Source: CAZGDB01 sp964524705 | Lineage (GTDB): Bacteria > Pseudomonadota > Gammaproteobacteria > Berkiellales > Berkiellaceae | Assembly: GCA_964524705.1 (NCBI GenBank) | Contig: CAZGDB010000027.1 | Coordinates: forward strand, 1 to 17,440 | DNA: 17,440 nt | Direction of reading: 5' to 3' | In this document: one piece after another, positions 14,465 through 17,440 of the stretch | Layout: every line of letters begins with the position of its first letter | Position numbering within the stretch: the first letter of the stretch is position 1 | Translations under genes and position numbers: made by a program | Notes under the pieces: generated by a model | Database searches by the model: none | The model's input: only the letters and a program-made list of their open reading frames with translations | What the model was told of the DNA's origin: nothing

Positions 14465-16944
14465 GTATCAATATTAGCATCTAGCGCATGTTTTTCAATA
14501 AACTCACGTCTAGGCTCTACATTATCACCCATCAAAGTATTGAACATTAAATTAGCAGTAAGCGCATCCTCTACCCGCACCTGTAAAAGTCGACGAGATA
14601 AAGGATTCATCGTGGTCTCCCACAGCTGATCTGGATTCATTTCTCCCAACCCTTTATAACGCTGAATTTGCCAGCCACGTTTCACTTCAGTTAAAAGCCA
14701 ATCCATTGCATCCTTAAAGGAAGAAACTGCTTGTCGCTTTTCACCACGTTCTACAACACCCGGTGCAGATAAAATATTTTGCAGTTTTGAGACCAAAGAT
14801 TGTAACTCTACAAAATCAAATGCATGCCAGAATTCTGATCCTAAACGTACAATTTTTTCTACACCGTGTTGTTGCATACGGATCTGAATTTGATGTCCTT
14901 CTTCTTCAGAAACAAATACTGTTTCAATAAATACTGGTTCTATACAAGAAAGCGCCGCTTGCCATTTTTGACACCACTCTTTTAAATCTGCATCTTTTTG
15001 ATCTTTAGTAGGAATACCAATACTTAATAACACTTCATAAATTTCAGGAGATAAACGCTTTCCTAATAATTTTTGTATTAATGCTTTTGCTTTTTGAAAT
15101 TGCTCTGCATATTGTTTTAATTGTGTATCTTTAATTTCAGTATTATTTACTTTTAAAATAACACCTTCTAAAGCATAACCGCTTAATACTTCCATTAAAG
15201 CTAAATCATCTTTAACGTACAATTCTTCTTTGCCTTTTTTAATTCTATAAAGTGGTGGTTGTGCTATATAGATATATCCCTTTTCAATAAGATCTGGATA
15301 TTGTCTAAAAAAGAAAGTTAATAATAAAGTACGAATATGCGAACCATCCACGTCCGCGTCAGTCATGATAATAATATGATGGTAACGTAATTTTTCTAAA
15401 TTATATTCGTCACGACCAATACCACAACCTAATGCTGTAATTAATGTCCCAACCTCTTGAGAAGCAAGCATTTTATCAAAGCGCGCTTTTTCTACATTTA
15501 AAATCTTTCCCTTTAAAGGCAAAATCGCTTGTGTACGTCTATCACGACCTTGTTTTGCAGAACCACCTGCAGAATCACCCTCTACAAGGTACAACTCAGA
15601 TAAACTAGGATCTTTTTCTTGGCAGTCTGCCAACTTCCCCGGTAAACCAGCAATATCCAAAGCTGTTTTTCTTCTGGTCAGCTCTCTAGCTTTTCTTGCC
15701 GCTTCTCTCGCACGCGCAGCATCAGTCATCTTAGAAGCAATAGCCTTCGCATCTTGTGGATTTTCCATCAAAAATGCCCAGAACATATCCCCAATTAAAG
15801 ACTCAACTACAGGTCTCACTTCGCTAGAAACCAACTTATCTTTGGTTTGGGAGGAAAACTTTGGATCTCTCAACTTAACAGAAATAACTGCCGTTAATCC
15901 CTCACGAACATCATCACCTGTCATCGCAATAGAAGTTGCATTTTTCTTGCTAGCAGGCGTCTCAGACTCTAGATATTGGTTTAAAGTCTTTGTTAATGCA
16001 CTCTTAAATGCAGCTAAGTGTGTACCACCATCGCGCTGAGGAATATTGTTTGTGAAACACAACAAAGTTTCTTGATAACTGTCATTCCACTGCAAAGCTA
16101 TATCAACCAACACATCATCACGCTCTGCGCTAATAGCAAAATATTTAGGGTGAATTAACGCTTTGTTTTTATTTAAATAAAGCAAAAACTCACTAATACC
16201 ACCTTCATAATGGAACACCTCCATATTTCCATCACGCTCATCTTTCAATTGAATACATAAACCTTTATTCAAAAAAGACAATTCTCTTAAGCGGCGGGCC
16301 AAAATCTCATATTCAAACAACACATTGGAAAAAATATTAGCACTGGGCTTAAAGCGAATCTCTGTTCCGTCAGAATCAGACACCCCAATTTCTTTAAGTG
16401 GCGCTTTTGGCTCACCTTCCAAATAAGTTTGCTCATACACCTTTTTATTACGACAAATAGTTAAGTGTAAGTGCTCAGATAATGCGTTAACTACAGTAAC
16501 CCCCACACCATGTAGCCCGCCAGAGACCTTGTAGGCCTTGTCATCAAACTTTCCGCCCGCATGCAGTACCGTCATAATAACTTCAGCGGTAGAACGCCCT
16601 TCTTCAGGATGTATGTCTACAGGAATGCCTCGTCCATTATCTTTTACACTAATAGACTCATCACTATGTATGGTAACCTCAATTTTCTTACAGAACCCCG
16701 CCATAAACTCATCAACAGAGTTATCTACCACCTCAAAGACCATATGATGCAAACCAGTACCATCCTGAGTATTCCCAATGTACATTTCTGCACGTTTTTG
16801 GACAGCTTTGGTTCCACGGTAAATTTTAATCTCAGAACCATCATAAAGTCCTGCGCCGATAACACTGTCTTCCGTAACCGTTTTCTCTGTTACATGAACA
16901 TCTTTGTTAGCCGCAGATAAGGTTGATTGTGTGGAGTCTGACAT
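14461..16944 (-). CDS. gyrB: DNA gyrase subunit B
   Basis: GyrB is the ATPase/TOPRIM subunit of gyrase, which introduces negative supercoils. The 827-residue product (E. coli 804) has an N-terminal extension of about 29 residues. The GHKL ATPase domain follows: EVVDNSVDE with Asn75, VKDNGRGIP with Asp102, and GGKFDDKAYKVSGGLHGVG at 130-148. The aminocoumarin-contact Arg (E. coli Arg136) is conserved at 165. The TOPRIM domain shows LYLVEGDSAGGSAKQGR, PLKGKILNVEKAR and IIIMTDADVDGSHIRTL. The large gammaproteobacterial insertion follows, then QRYKGLGEMNPDQLWETTMNP. The usual RPGMYIG reads RAEMYIG at 51-57. SD AAAGGA precedes ATG 16944. recF does not lie directly upstream; the first 496 bp there hold no gene and end in a parS array. 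Confidence 0.97.
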   Translation of the reverse strand: MSDSTQSTLSAANKDVHVTEKTVTEDSVIGAGLYDGSEIKIYRGTKAVQKRAEMYIGNTQDGTGLHHMVFEVVDNSVDEFMAGFCKKIEVTIHSDESISVKDNGRGIPVDIHPEEGRSTAEVIMTVLHAGGKFDDKAYKVSGGLHGVGVTVVNALSEHLHLTICRNKKVYEQTYLEGEPKAPLKEIGVSDSDGTEIRFKPSANIFSNVLFEYEILARRLRELSFLNKGLCIQLKDERDGNMEVFHYEGGISEFLLYLNKNKALIHPKYFAISAERDDVLVDIALQWNDSYQETLLCFTNNIPQRDGGTHLAAFKSALTKTLNQYLESETPASKKNATSIAMTGDDVREGLTAVISVKLRDPKFSSQTKDKLVSSEVRPVVESLIGDMFWAFLMENPQDAKAIASKMTDAARAREAARKARELTRRKTALDIAGLPGKLADCQEKDPSLSELYLVEGDSAGGSAKQGRDRRTQAILPLKGKILNVEKARFDKMLASQEVGTLITALGCGIGRDEYNLEKLRYHHIIIMTDADVDGSHIRTLLLTFFFRQYPDLIEKGYIYIAQPPLYRIKKGKEELYVKDDLALMEVLSGYALEGVILKVNNTEIKDTQLKQYAEQFQKAKALIQKLLGKRLSPEIYEVLLSIGIPTKDQKDADLKEWCQKWQAALSCIEPVFIETVFVSEEEGHQIQIRMQQHGVEKIVRLGSEFWHAFDFVELQSLVSKLQNILSAPGVVERGEKRQAVSSFKDAMDWLLTEVKRGWQIQRYKGLGEMNPDQLWETTMNPLSRRLLQVRVEDALTANLMFNTLMGDNVEPRREFIEKHALDANIDT

Positions 16945-16993
16945 GTGTATTCCTTTAGGAAACCCGAGTAAATATTACTACCGAATAGGGTCT

Positions 16994-17022
16994 ATATTAC
17001 CAAAAAACACATGGTTTTTCAG
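16994..17022 (-). promoter_or_regulatory. Candidate gyrB promoter
   Basis: On the minus strand CTGAAA (17022-17017), a 17-bp spacer and TAATAT (16999-16994) would give a start near 16987 and a leader of about 43 nt before gyrB. Each hexamer matches consensus at four of six positions. As gyrB has no gene directly upstream it needs its own promoter in this gap, but the exact element is uncertain. Confidence 0.35.
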
Positions 17023-17124
17023 CTATTTTATGCAAAATATACCGTTTATTTTCGCTGTTATTGGTCATAAAAACTCATATAACCCTAAGTGTACTCCCGA
17101 ACAACAAAAGGTCCTGATTTTCAC

Positions 17125-17145
17125 AAAAAAAGGCTCTGATGCCCT
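17125..17145 (-). terminator. Possible weak terminator, minus strand
   Basis: On the minus strand AGGGC (17145-17141) and GCCT (17134-17131) can pair with one bulged G around ATCAGA, followed by a run of A/T giving seven U (17131-17125). It could end a transcript arriving from beyond the right edge before gyrB. The stem is short, so this is tentative. Confidence 0.25.
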
Positions 17146-17169
17146 ACAAAAACAAGCTGAAACTCTAAA

Positions 17170-17185
17170 CATTCCACACGAAACA
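17170..17185. promoter_or_regulatory. Decayed parS half-site in repeat unit 1
   Basis: At the place where unit 1 should begin with parS, the sequence CATTCCACACGAAACA matches 11 of 16 positions of the perfect palindrome. The left arm core TTCCAC and right-arm AACA are kept, but the central CACGTG is lost. It marks the boundary of the array towards gyrB and probably binds ParB poorly or not at all. Confidence 0.55.
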
Positions 17186-17284
17186 TTTTACCCCCCCCTG
17201 GCAATCAGGGAAACTAAAGGATTATTAACCAGGAATCAGGAGATAAACCTCTAGAGTTTCCATAAACCCAGCCCGGCAAACAAT

Positions 17285-17300
17285 TGTTCCACGTGGAACA
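17285..17300. promoter_or_regulatory. parS: parS centromere site (ParB-binding palindrome)
   Basis: TGTTCCACGTGGAACA is a perfect 16-bp palindrome and equals the known chromosomal parS sequence of Pseudomonas and relatives; B. subtilis uses TGTTTCACGTGAAACA. ParB binds it as a dimer, loads and spreads as a CTP-dependent clamp, and with ParA and SMC segregates the origin region. The position beside gyrB fits the origin-proximal placement of parS sites. Confidence 0.88.
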
Positions 17301-17398
17301 TTTTACCCCCCCTGGCAATCAGGGAAACCAAAGGATTATTAACCAGGAATCAGGAGATAAACCTCTAGAGTTTCCATAAACCCAGCCCGGCAAACAAT

Positions 17399-17414
17399 TG
17401 TTCCACGTGGAACA
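17399..17414. promoter_or_regulatory. parS: parS centromere site, next copy
   Basis: A second perfect TGTTCCACGTGGAACA, exactly 114 bp after the first. At 10.5 bp per turn the spacing is about 10.9 turns, so the sites face nearly the same side of the helix. The unit continues past the window edge. Confidence 0.88.
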
Positions 17415-17440
17415 TTTTACCCCCCCTGGCAATCAGGGAA

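Larger units (their letters stand above)
16945..17440. other. Gene-free region upstream of gyrB
   Basis: This 496-bp stretch to the window edge holds no convincing gene. The part next to gyrB (16945-17169) is A/T-rich and should carry the gyrB promoter. From 17170 it becomes the 114-bp tandem repeat with parS palindromes. An open frame at 16904-17254 (plus) crosses from inside antisense gyrB into the repeats without an SD and is not accepted. I see no DnaA box cluster. Confidence 0.75.
17170..17440. repeat. Tandem array of a 114-bp unit, open at the window edge
   Basis: Three consecutive units are visible: 17170-17284 (first, with a decayed parS and eight C in its C-run), 17285-17398 (complete, seven C) and 17399-17440 (cut by the edge). 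Units 1 and 2 differ outside the parS only by one C in the C-run and one T/C change (AAACTAAAGG against AAACCAAAGG). Each unit has a fixed internal order: parS palindrome, TTTTA, C-run, an inverted repeat CCCTG-gcaat-CAGGG (17310-17324 in unit 2), GGATTATTAACC, and an 8-bp palindrome CTCTAGAG (17363-17370 in unit 2). A tail rich in CC/GG leads to the next unit. The near-identity points to recent amplification or homogenisation. The total copy number cannot be known from this window. Confidence 0.93.

Noticed and set aside
16441..16458. Aminocoumarin-resistance substitution in GyrB
   Set aside because: First alignment suggested the E. coli Arg136 position was Glu, but counting residues shows Arg136 aligns with Arg165, which is conserved.
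16904..17254. Plus-strand open frame of 116 codons upstream of and overlapping gyrB
   Set aside because: It begins antisense inside gyrB, crosses its promoter region, has no ribosome-binding site and ends inside repeat unit 1. No family resemblance was seen.
17170..17440. CRISPR array
   Set aside because: The 114-bp units are contiguous and identical throughout, with no unique spacers and no cas genes.

Overview
The window is origin-proximal chromosome from a Gram-negative, low-GC gammaproteobacterium. The evidence is a gammaproteobacterial-type 16S 5' end with an E. coli-like boxB/boxA/boxC leader, gamma-type GyrB, Smg, Trk potassium uptake, oxygen-dependent HemF, and a heptose phosphatase for LPS core. 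I cannot name genus or order from this sequence.

Layout. 1-339 is the 5' end of a 16S rRNA gene (minus strand), cut by the window edge, with its leader and a strong promoter at 340-478. 464-4890 is a minus-strand unit smg-topA-tsaC-hemF with its own promoter and no terminator before the rRNA operon. dprA (4969-5844, minus) stands upstream behind a probable terminator. From 5902 a plus-strand unit runs def-fmt-trkA-trkH-gmhB-TauE/SafE transporter with tight or overlapping junctions. Two tandemly duplicated EamA/DMT transporters follow, and then plsC. plsC converges on gyrB (14461-16944, minus) and their stop codons overlap. From 17170 to the right edge lies a tandem array of a 114-bp unit. Each intact unit starts with a perfect 16-bp palindrome identical to the chromosomal parS (ParB-binding) sequence.

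The order gyrB / plsC / gmhB / trkA / fmt / def / dprA / tsaC / hemF, with the same relative orientations, is what I recall for the oriC-proximal block of Pseudomonas aeruginosa (about PA0004-PA0024). Relative to that block rsmB is missing between fmt and trkA. trkH, topA-smg, the TauE/SafE gene, the EamA pair and an rRNA operon are present here. The parS array fits this origin-proximal location. gyrB and the rRNA gene both read leftward, co-directional with replication if oriC lies to the right.

Most genes are housekeeping: protein synthesis (def, fmt, tsaC, 16S), DNA topology (topA, gyrB), DNA uptake/recombination (dprA), heme, potassium, LPS and phospholipid. The most unusual structure is the iterated parS array directly upstream of gyrB, where recF would be expected. 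Both window ends lie in sequences that break assemblies (an rRNA gene and a tandem repeat), so this may be one whole draft contig.
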